6,422 nt of DNA from Peptococcaceae bacterium. GTDB lineage: Bacteria; Bacillota; Peptococcia; Peptococcales; Peptococcaceae. Within the stretch, counting starts at the first letter, position 1. Every line of letters begins with the position of its first letter. The position numbers were made by a program, and so were the translations under genes. Positions 1-5,237 of the stretch are shown piece after piece. The stretch covers positions 1 through 6,422 of the forward strand of contig JAHZHI010000032.1 of assembly GCA_019420345.1 (NCBI GenBank), in the 5' to 3' direction. A model generated the notes under the pieces. It did not search any database. It was given only the letters and a program-made list of their open reading frames with translations, and was not told where the DNA came from.

Positions 1-31
1 AGGAAAGCTGGATGGAAGATCTGGCTTTCCT
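1..31. repeat. Inverted repeat at the left edge, upstream of the LysR gene
   Basis: Eight perfect base pairs (AGGAAAGC at 1-8 against GCTTTCCT at 24-31) surround a 15-nt loop. The repeat lies 30 bp before the regulator start. It is not followed by a clear T tract (the next bases are GTCCAAATTTATT), so it is a poor intrinsic terminator as seen. It could be an operator, or the end of an upstream gene that the window cuts off. The left arm starts at base 1, so the full extent is unknown. Confidence 0.35.
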
Positions 32-61
32 GTCCAAATTTATTGTAATAGGAGGATCCTG

Positions 62-961
62 ATGGATTTACTACAGCTGCAGTATTTTATCGCTATTGCC
101 GAATGCCAACATATTACCAAAGCAGCCAATCTTCTTCGTGTGTCTCAGCCTTCTTTAAGCAATACGCTCTCTCGCATTGAAAATGAGCTCGATCTAAAAT
201 TGTTTGATCGTCAAGGCCGCAATATTGTTTTAAACGACAATGGCAAAATCGTATTGAAACACGCCAAAAACATCTTCCGTGAACTCGACAACATCCATAC
301 AGAGTTGGCTGAGCTTCAGGCTCAAAACACCAACACCGTTACCATTGGCTCCGTGGATTCCGTCTACGTCAAAGACTGGCTGCCAGCTTTCATTGAGGCC
401 CATCCAGACATTCTCATTCGCCACGCGATTGGTTCCTGCGCCACACTGGAGACACAGCTGCTCGACGGAGACATTGATTTCGCCATTACAGACAGTCGCA
501 CCCTGCCTCAAGAATGTGCCTGCCATGTCATGGGCACCGATGAATATGTCGTTCTGACACCGCTGAGCAGCAAAATTGCCAGTGATGCACCACAGGATTT
601 TGCACTTTTCCGAGAAGAACCGTTCATCTGCTCGCCAAAAACAGAAGATATTCTGCGTCCAATCGACATGCTAAGCCAGGAAGCAGGATTTACCCCTAAC
701 ATCATCTTCGAAGGTGGACAAGATCTGCTCTCACGCCTTCAACCGCTCGGCTACGGCAATATTGTTGCCTTTATTTCCCGTATTGCTCGACCAGAATACC
801 GGGCGCAATGCGAAAAATTTTCTCGCATTGTCTCTCTGACCAACAACTGCGCCCGTTACAATGTCCATATTGTTTGGGACCCTCGCCGCACCCTTTCCCA
901 TGCCGCTGAAAAACTGCTGGATTTCGTGCAAAAACAGCACAGATCAATTCTGCGCCCTTAA
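62..961 (+). CDS. LysR-family transcriptional regulator
   Basis: This is a cytoplasmic DNA-binding regulator of 299 residues, the normal length for the family. Residues 1-60 form the LysR winged helix-turn-helix, with the hallmark run ITKAANLLRVSQPSLSNTLS at about 18-37 followed by RIENELDLKLFDRQGR. A linker helix follows to about residue 88. Residues 90-295 match the periplasmic-binding-protein-like effector domain (SVDSVYVKDWLPAFIEAHPDI near its start). The ATG at 62 has AGGAGG at 50-55, six bases upstream, which fixes the start. The effector and targets cannot be read from the sequence. LysR regulators often control a divergent neighbour, but whatever lies left of base 1 is unseen. The operon to the right is codirectional and separated by a probable terminator, so a link to it is only possible. 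No complete promoter could be identified in the 61 bases available. Confidence 0.93.
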   Translation: MDLLQLQYFIAIAECQHITKAANLLRVSQPSLSNTLSRIENELDLKLFDRQGRNIVLNDNGKIVLKHAKNIFRELDNIHTELAELQAQNTNTVTIGSVDSVYVKDWLPAFIEAHPDILIRHAIGSCATLETQLLDGDIDFAITDSRTLPQECACHVMGTDEYVVLTPLSSKIASDAPQDFALFREEPFICSPKTEDILRPIDMLSQEAGFTPNIIFEGGQDLLSRLQPLGYGNIVAFISRIARPEYRAQCEKFSRIVSLTNNCARYNVHIVWDPRRTLSHAAEKLLDFVQKQHRSILRP

Positions 962-1020
962 CAATGACTCAAAGCACGCCATGACAGATGTTTTGCTGCC
1001 GCTCTAATAATTGAATGCTT

Positions 1021-1070
1021 TCCTCCAATATTTACCGAATCATTTTTCTGTAAATGCTGGGGGATTTTTT
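1021..1070 (+). terminator. Probable intrinsic terminator of the LysR gene
   Basis: An imperfect 15-position stem pairs 1021-1035 with 1050-1064 (12 Watson-Crick pairs, two G-T wobbles, one A-C mismatch) around a 14-nt loop. Six T residues follow at 1065-1070. It lies 60 bp after the stop codon and before the next promoter. The mismatch and long loop make it weaker than the other terminators in the window. The rest of the 962-1164 gap holds the promoter described next and no gene. Confidence 0.55.
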
Positions 1071-1110
1071 ATAAAAAGGGCCTGGTTAAACGGCTGAAAA
1101 CACCAACATG

Positions 1111-1119
1111 TGCTATACT
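1111..1119 (+). promoter_or_regulatory. Extended -10 promoter of the AmmeMemoRadiSam operon
   Basis: TATACT at 1114-1119 is preceded by TGC at 1111-1113, and the longer context TGTGC fits the TRTGn extension. No convincing -35 element sits 16-18 bases upstream (CGGCTG at 17), which is typical where an extended -10 compensates. Transcription would begin near 1126, giving a leader of about 39 nt. Confidence 0.6.
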
Positions 1120-1164
1120 TAAAACAAATCAATCACCATCATCAAAAGAAAGGAGCGTTTTTCA

Positions 1165-2553
1165 ATGTCAATGCTCGGTGCTATTTTAAACCCACATCCA
1201 CCGGTATTGCTGCCGGAAGTTGGTCATGGACGCGAACAAGACATCTCTGCCACTGCCGAAGCCATGCGCACTGCTGCAAGGCAAGCAGCACAATGGAAGC
1301 CGGACGTGCTCGTTATTGCCTCACCACACACCATTCTCTATGGCGATTACTTTCATATCTCACCTGGCGAAGATGCCGTCGGCGACATGTCTGCCTTTGG
1401 TGCACCGGAGGTTCGCATACACGTGCAGTATGATACAACTTTGCGGAAAGAGATCATCCGTCGCGCAGAAAAAGCAGGACTTCGTGCGGGCACGTTAGGC
1501 GAACGTGATGCCGCCCTGGATCATGGCGTGCTGATTCCTTTGTACTTCTTACGCAAAGCAGGTCTTACTTGTCCCATTATTCGAATGGGACTGTCAGGTT
1601 TCTCACCGCTTGCACACTATCAGCTAGGGCAATGCGTTGCAGAGGCTGCGGAAGTCCTGGGACGACGTGTGCTTTTTGTCGCCAGCGGCGACCTTTCTCA
1701 CAAGCTCAAAGCAGACGGCCCTTATGGCTTTGCATCGGAAGGCCCCATGTTCGATCGAGCGGTCACAGGAGCCATGGCTTCCGGTGACTTCCTGCAATTT
1801 TTAACCATGGATACCACGCTATGCGAACGTGCTGCAGAGTGTGGTTTACGATCGTTTCAAATGATGGCCGGCGCCTTGGATGGATATGCCATTGCGCCAA
1901 AGCTTTTGAGCCATGAAGGCACATTTGGTGTCGGTTATGCGGTAGCTGTTTTCCCTGTCACCGGTCACGATGACAGCCGTCATTTTGCGGCCTTGTACGA
2001 AGCTGCCGAGCACCAGCGTCTTGCCGAACGACGCGCCAAAGAGGACCCTTGGGTACGATTGGCACGCCTTTCCCTGGAAACCTATATCCGTGACGGACAC
2101 CGCTTAGACCATTTGCCAGCCGATCTTCCTGATGCCCTCACGAAGCATGCCGCCGGCGCCTTTGTTTCGCTGCATTGCGGCGGACGTCTGCGCGGCTGTA
2201 TTGGCACCATTGCACCGACAACAGAGAACGTCGCCTGGGAAATCGTCAACAACGCTATTTCTGCCGGCACCCGTGACCCTCGTTTCTCTCCTGTGCGTCC
2301 TGATGAATTATCTGCCCTGGAATACAGCGTTGATGTGCTCGGTGATGCTGAACCTGTGTCTTCTTCCGCTGCATTAGATCCAAAGCAATACGGTGTCATT
2401 GTTTCCTGCGGCAGCAGACGCGGCCTGCTGCTTCCTGATCTGGACGGCATTGATACAGCAGATCAGCAAATCGACATTGCCCGTCAAAAAGGCGGCATCG
2501 ATGCATCTGAGCCTTACTCATTGGCACGCTTTAAGGTGGTGCGGCATCAATGA
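1165..2553 (+). CDS. AmmeMemoRadiSam protein: LigB/Memo-like domain fused to AMMECR1 domain
   Basis: This 462-residue soluble protein carries two of the three AmmeMemoRadiSam modules. Residues 1-265 resemble class III extradiol dioxygenases (LigB) and the structurally related Memo. Candidate metal or catalytic residues are H11 (NPHPP), H55 (SPH), H120 (LDHGVLIPL) and H179 (GDLSHKL). E225-C226-G227 sits where LigB supplies Glu and Memo supplies Cys. A linker rich in Glu, Arg and Ala (about 272-293) leads to an AMMECR1 domain (about 294-460), with the signature LRGCIG at 342-347 and DPRFSPVRPDEL after it. The start at 1165 has GAAAGGAG at 1148-1155, nine bases upstream; the in-frame ATG at 1171 is worse spaced. 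The last four bases overlap the next gene (ATGA), which implies translational coupling. The substrate and reaction are unknown; ring-opening dioxygenase activity should not be assumed from the fold. Confidence 0.92.
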   Translation: MSMLGAILNPHPPVLLPEVGHGREQDISATAEAMRTAARQAAQWKPDVLVIASPHTILYGDYFHISPGEDAVGDMSAFGAPEVRIHVQYDTTLRKEIIRRAEKAGLRAGTLGERDAALDHGVLIPLYFLRKAGLTCPIIRMGLSGFSPLAHYQLGQCVAEAAEVLGRRVLFVASGDLSHKLKADGPYGFASEGPMFDRAVTGAMASGDFLQFLTMDTTLCERAAECGLRSFQMMAGALDGYAIAPKLLSHEGTFGVGYAVAVFPVTGHDDSRHFAALYEAAEHQRLAERRAKEDPWVRLARLSLETYIRDGHRLDHLPADLPDALTKHAAGAFVSLHCGGRLRGCIGTIAPTTENVAWEIVNNAISAGTRDPRFSPVRPDELSALEYSVDVLGDAEPVSSSAALDPKQYGVIVSCGSRRGLLLPDLDGIDTADQQIDIARQKGGIDASEPYSLARFKVVRHQ

Positions 2554-3374
2554 GTCTCCGCTGCACACTCTGCTTCCATCACTGCCAGCTTGCAGAAGGT
2601 CAAATTGGTCAATGCCGTGCCCGCGAGAATCGCAATGGTCAGATCGTTTCGCTCAACTATGGGCGACTGACCGCATTGGCACTTGATCCAATCGAAAAGA
2701 AACCATTGCGTCGATTCCATCCTGGCAGCTTGGTGCTGTCGGTAGGCAGCTTTGGCTGCAATCTCCATTGTCCCTTCTGCCAGAACGCCTCTATTGCGGC
2801 TGCGGGGGCCGACATTCCAACAACATTCGTAGCACCGGAAACACTGGTGCAGAAAGCGCTTCAACTGCAACCGCAAGGCAATATTGGCCTGGCCTACACA
2901 TACAATGAACCATTGATTGGCTATGAATATGTGCGCGATTGTGCAGCACTGGTACGAAAAGCCGGCATGTATAACGTCCTTGTCACCAATGGCACCATTG
3001 AGGAACAACCATGGCAAGCGTTGCTGCCCTGGATCGATGCCGTCAACATCGATCTGAAAGGATTCACCGCATCTTGGTACCGTGCATTAGGTGGTGATTT
3101 GGAAACGGTGAAACGCACGATCCGTATGGCTGCTGACGTTTGTCACGTTGAAGTAACCACTCTGATCGTCCCCGGTGAAAACGATAGCGAGGACATGATG
3201 CGTGCCTTATCTGCTTGGCTGGCCTATGTGAATCCTGAAATTCCTCTTCATGTGTCGCGCTTCTTTCCGCGGCACCACATGACCAATCGCCCGCCAACAC
3301 CCGTGCAAACGGTGTATCACCTCGCTAAAGTTGCTCGTGAAAATCTCCATTACGTTTATACAGGCAACTGCTGA
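2550..3374 (+). CDS. amrS: AmmeMemoRadiSam system radical SAM enzyme (AmrS-like)
   Basis: This is a radical S-adenosylmethionine enzyme of 274 residues. The 4Fe-4S motif CNLHCPFCQN gives C70, C74 and C77. A preceding Cys-rich segment (C5, C8, C12, C22 in a CxLCxxxC...GxCRARxN context) is typical of AmrS and of relatives of pyruvate-formate-lyase activase. Further family-type motifs are AYTYNEP (about 115-121), NVLVTNG and NIDLKG. The ATG overlaps the stop codon of the upstream LigB/AMMECR1 gene, and a weak AAGGTGG lies at 2533-2539, so coupled translation is likely. The protein ends at YVYTGNC and lacks the C-terminal extension with a CPxCG-type motif that I recall in longer members. A terminator begins just after the stop, so the end looks genuine rather than frameshifted. 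It presumably generates a 5'-deoxyadenosyl radical to modify an unidentified protein or small molecule together with the fused partner. It could be mistaken for a glycyl-radical activase, but no glycyl-radical enzyme is adjacent. Confidence 0.92.
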   Translation: MSLRCTLCFHHCQLAEGQIGQCRARENRNGQIVSLNYGRLTALALDPIEKKPLRRFHPGSLVLSVGSFGCNLHCPFCQNASIAAAGADIPTTFVAPETLVQKALQLQPQGNIGLAYTYNEPLIGYEYVRDCAALVRKAGMYNVLVTNGTIEEQPWQALLPWIDAVNIDLKGFTASWYRALGGDLETVKRTIRMAADVCHVEVTTLIVPGENDSEDMMRALSAWLAYVNPEIPLHVSRFFPRHHMTNRPPTPVQTVYHLAKVARENLHYVYTGNC

Positions 3375-3379
3375 TACTG

Positions 3380-3417
3380 AAAAAACCTGGAACAAAAATA
3401 GTTCCAGGTCTTTTTTT
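3380..3417. terminator. Bidirectional intrinsic terminator between convergent genes
   Basis: A perfect 9-bp stem (3385-3393 with 3401-3409, core CCTGGAAC/GTTCCAGG) has a 7-nt loop. It is followed by C and seven T residues on the plus strand and preceded by six A residues that act as a T tract on the minus strand. It starts six bases after the stop of the radical SAM gene. It also touches the stop codon of the minus-strand flavoprotein gene, so it can serve both. Confidence 0.92.
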
Positions 3418-3961
3418 ACGTTTCGTTGAATACCAGCGTCTGACGAGCAGTACCGCCCAATTTTTTAAAATCTGAAAACAGACAATCCATGCGTTCTGGA
3501 TGAATACAGATCAAATGCATCGGTGAAGATAAATTCTTCAGCGCTTCAACAGGAATCTTTTTGTATTGTGCATGAGCAACGTACCGATCAGAAAATGGCT
3601 CAATCATCTCCGCTTTGCCCATGACTTGCAGCCCATGCAGATTCCCAAAGCCATCGTACTTGTCATAGATTGCTAAACAAACATTGGGATTATCTGCCAG
3701 GCCAATAAATTTTTTGCCGCCTTCCGAGAAGATCCAAAACATCCCATCATGATAACTGTATTCAAGTGGTGTGCAGCGCACATAGCTTCCACTTCCAGTC
3801 GCCAGTGCACAGGTGTTGTTCGCTTGGATATACGCTTCAATCATTGGCTGCAAAATATCCCGATCCAACTGCACCGCATCGGCATCCTTTCTATCCCAAT
3901 AATTGGCAGCATCTTGAAACTGCTCTTGAGAATAAAACGCATCTGTTGTTTCGCTAGCCAT
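3416..3961 (-). CDS. Pyridoxamine 5'-phosphate oxidase-like (FMN split-barrel) protein
   Basis: This 181-residue soluble protein has a PNPOx-like split beta-barrel over about residues 35-170. The core reads NTCALATGSGSYVRCTPLEY, then GMFWIFSEGGKKF (about 73-85) and NPNVCLAIYD (91-100). This matches the usual barrel order of a strand with small residues, a strand ending in Ser/Glu with basic residues that can hold FMN phosphate, and a strand following NPNV. The roughly 35-residue N-terminal lead (YWDRKDADAVQLDRDIL) is helical-looking. Such proteins often bind FMN, F420 or heme and act as small reductases or general stress proteins; the substrate is unknown and this is not evidently PdxH. The frame is open from 4039, but I place the start at 3961. 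That ATG has AAGGAG eight bases upstream, and the promoter's -10 element lies inside the longer version. The gene follows bioB with a 78-bp gap and has its own promoter. Confidence 0.85.
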   Translation of the reverse strand: MASETTDAFYSQEQFQDAANYWDRKDADAVQLDRDILQPMIEAYIQANNTCALATGSGSYVRCTPLEYSYHDGMFWIFSEGGKKFIGLADNPNVCLAIYDKYDGFGNLHGLQVMGKAEMIEPFSDRYVAHAQYKKIPVEALKNLSSPMHLICIHPERMDCLFSDFKKLGGTARQTLVFNET

Positions 3962-3969
3962 CGTCGCCA

Positions 3970-3977
3970 CTCCTTCC
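3970..3977 (-). promoter_or_regulatory. Ribosome binding site fixing the flavoprotein start
   Basis: On the minus strand GGAAGGAG lies at 3977-3970, leaving eight bases to the ATG at 3961. The upstream in-frame ATGs at 3988 and 3979 lack such a site. They fall on the -10 element or almost at the predicted transcription start, which supports the shorter protein. Confidence 0.8.
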
Positions 3978-3986
3978 ATTGCCACC

Positions 3987-4015
3987 ATTGTACGCCACCT
4001 CAAAAAGGTGGTCAA
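3987..4015 (-). promoter_or_regulatory. Sigma-70-type promoter of the flavoprotein gene
   Basis: On the minus strand, TTGACC (4015-4010) and TACAAT (3992-3987) are separated by exactly 17 bases, each matching five of six consensus positions. Transcription would start near 3980, leaving a leader of about 20 nt. The promoter sits in the short gap after bioB. I see no T-tracted terminator there, so read-through from bioB is also possible. Confidence 0.8.
3995..4011. repeat. Perfect inverted repeat in the promoter spacer (candidate operator)
   Basis: CCACCT at 3995-4000 and AGGTGG at 4006-4011 form a perfect 6-bp inverted repeat with a 5-bp centre. It fills the space between the -10 and -35 elements of the flavoprotein promoter and touches the edge of the -35. 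A repressor bound here would block RNA polymerase. In read-through transcripts from bioB it would form a small hairpin, but without a T tract. Confidence 0.55.
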
Positions 4016-4039
4016 CAAGGCGAGCACCTCTCGAAGCAC

Positions 4040-5014
4040 TTACTCAGGCCCCAAACGCAGCGTATAGCCCAACTCCTGCAGTAATTGCCGATCTGTTTCA
4101 ACGGTAATTCCTGCTGTCGTCAGCATGTCTCCAGAAATGGCGGCATTGGCACCAGAAGCAAAGCAACTGCGCCCTCGATCCGGCAGCAGCCCACGACCAC
4201 CCGCCAAACGAATGGACGCCTCCGGCAAAATAAACCGATACACCGCCACAATGCGACGCATGTCTTCCATGGTCAAAAGCGGACGATCCGCAAAAGGCGT
4301 GCCGGGAATCGGATTCAACATATTGACCGGCACACTTTTTATCCCCAGCGCTCTCAGCGACAACGCCATATCTACACGGTCTTCCACCGTTTCGCCAAGA
4401 CCCATGATGCCGCCGCTGCATACGGACAAACCAGCAGCTTGCGCCGCATGAATCGCGGCAATCTTGTCATCATGTGTATGCGTAGTACACACTTCTTTGA
4501 AAAACCGTCTTGAAGCTTCCAGATTATTATGTATGCGCGATACGCCTGCCGCTTTCAAAGCGCGAAACTGTGCTTCGTCCAGTAAGCCAAAAGACGCGCA
4601 CACCGCGAGATCTGTTTCTTTTCGAATGCGCTGCACCGCTTCGCACATGGCGGATACTTCCTCATCGTTCAAGCGCCTGCCTGATGTCACAATGGAGTAT
4701 CGCAAAACACCTTTACTGGCTTGGCGTTTCGCATCTTCCACCAATTCGTCAGCCGAAAGCAGCGGATATTCTTTTGCTCCTGTATGGTTATGCGCTGATT
4801 GTGCACAAAACCGGCAGTTTTCTGAACAACGGCCACTTTTTCCGTTCACAATGGTACACATGTCAAAACCATCACCACAAAAATGCTGACGAATCTCATC
4901 AGCCGCCTGACACAGATCGTTCAACGGTGCATGGTACAAAGCCAACGCTTCTTCACGCGTCACCAAATGTCCTTGCAGCACCGCCTGTTTTATTGATTCA
5001 AGATTTTCCATCAT
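4040..5014 (-). CDS. bioB: Biotin synthase, apparently of the anaerobic Type II kind
   Basis: BioB is a radical SAM enzyme that inserts sulfur into dethiobiotin, the last step of biotin synthesis. The 324-residue protein has the motif CSENCRFCAQS (C63, C67, C70) within a TIM barrel. Later landmarks align with E. coli BioB: CASFG (C139, like C128), CSGGIMGLGET (C199, like C188), VPVNML (228-233) and IRLAGGR (R269, like R260). The position of E. coli C97, a [2Fe-2S] ligand, is Ser here (LRYSIVTSGR, S107). An additional Cys, C53, occurs in DMCTIVNGKSG. This pattern suggests the Type II enzymes of obligate anaerobes, reported to use a [4Fe-5S] auxiliary cluster. GAGAGGAG at 5028-5021 serves ATG codons at 5014 (spacing 6) or 5011 (spacing 9); either could start translation. 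No other biotin gene is visible. A BirA-like operator overlaps its promoter. Confidence 0.96.
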   Translation of the reverse strand: MMENLESIKQAVLQGHLVTREEALALYHAPLNDLCQAADEIRQHFCGDGFDMCTIVNGKSGRCSENCRFCAQSAHNHTGAKEYPLLSADELVEDAKRQASKGVLRYSIVTSGRRLNDEEVSAMCEAVQRIRKETDLAVCASFGLLDEAQFRALKAAGVSRIHNNLEASRRFFKEVCTTHTHDDKIAAIHAAQAAGLSVCSGGIMGLGETVEDRVDMALSLRALGIKSVPVNMLNPIPGTPFADRPLLTMEDMRRIVAVYRFILPEASIRLAGGRGLLPDRGRSCFASGANAAISGDMLTTAGITVETDRQLLQELGYTLRLGPE

Positions 5015-5040
5015 CCCTTACTCCTCTCTGCTTTTCTACC

Positions 5041-5069
5041 ATCATCCCACAGCGCCCAGCAATTGTCAA
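5041..5069 (-). promoter_or_regulatory. Sigma-70-type promoter of bioB
   Basis: On the minus strand a consensus -35 TTGACA (5069-5064) lies 17 bases before GATGAT (5046-5041). The -10 is a 4/6 match, but it is directly preceded by TGG, an extended -10 TGn. Transcription would begin near 5034, giving a leader of about 20 nt that includes the ribosome binding site. There is no room for a riboswitch. Confidence 0.7.
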
Positions 5070-5094
5070 CTTGCAAATCAAATCAGTTTACATT
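5062..5094. promoter_or_regulatory. Candidate BirA operator over the bioB -35 element
   Basis: ATTGTCAACT (5062-5071) and AGTTTACATT (5085-5094) are inverted repeats matching at 8 of 10 positions around a 13-bp AT-rich centre. They resemble the BirA half-sites TTGTAAAC/GTTTACAA. One half contains the bioB -35 hexamer, so binding of the BirA-biotinyl-AMP dimer would block initiation when biotin is plentiful. The spacing is slightly shorter than the roughly 14-16 bp I recall for known sites, which is the main reservation. Confidence 0.6.
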
Positions 5095-5097
5095 TTT

Positions 5098-5126
5098 CCA
5101 TTCAACCGTCAAAAGAACCATTCAAC
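5098..5126. repeat. Short direct repeat in the bioB-ychF intergenic region
   Basis: The 9-mer CCATTCAAC occurs at 5098-5106 and again at 5118-5126, 20 bp apart start to start, about two helical turns. It lies between the BirA-like operator and the ychF -35 element. It could be a tandem activator site or chance. Confidence 0.35.
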
Positions 5127-5139
5127 GTTTGCCCGTCTA

Positions 5140-5168
5140 TTGAGAAAATCCCATTTTAATGCTATAAT
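5140..5168 (+). promoter_or_regulatory. Sigma-70-type promoter of ychF
   Basis: TTGAGA (5140-5145) and a perfect TATAAT (5163-5168) are separated by 17 bases. Transcription would begin near 5175, leaving an AT-rich leader of about 62 nt before the start codon. I see no strong hairpin in the leader. Confidence 0.88.
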
Positions 5169-5237
5169 TCATTCGTTGCTTAAAATAAAAATTGCATTTC
5201 AAATATAAAAAGACACACAAGGGAGTCGTGATACATT

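Noticed and set aside
32..61. Promoter for the LysR gene
   Set aside because: AT-rich hexamers such as TATTGT and TGTAAT occur, but none has a matching -35 at acceptable spacing within the window.
2547..3017. 156-codon minus-strand open frame opposite the radical SAM gene
   Set aside because: It is antisense to a clear radical SAM enzyme and has no domain resemblance or promoter; it is a by-product of codon bias.
2550..3374. Pyruvate-formate-lyase activating enzyme
   Set aside because: The Cys-rich N terminus and the coupling to the LigB/AMMECR1 fusion fit AmrS, and no glycyl-radical enzyme is adjacent.
3416..3961. Calling the split-barrel protein pdxH
   Set aside because: The sequence shows only the general FMN-binding barrel. 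I do not see the conserved C-terminal features of true pyridoxamine phosphate oxidase, and there is no vitamin B6 context.
3962..4039. 26-residue N-terminal extension of the flavoprotein starting at 4039
   Set aside because: The extension spans the -10, the -35 and the palindrome of a near-consensus promoter, and the ATG at 3961 has a well-spaced AAGGAG.
5015..5060. Riboswitch or leader regulation of bioB
   Set aside because: The predicted transcript leader is only about 20 nt, too short for a structured element.
4510..5208. 232-codon plus-strand open frame opposite bioB and running into the intergenic region
   Set aside because: It lies antisense to an unmistakable bioB, its translation shows no recognisable domain, and it would run through the bioB operator and the ychF promoter.
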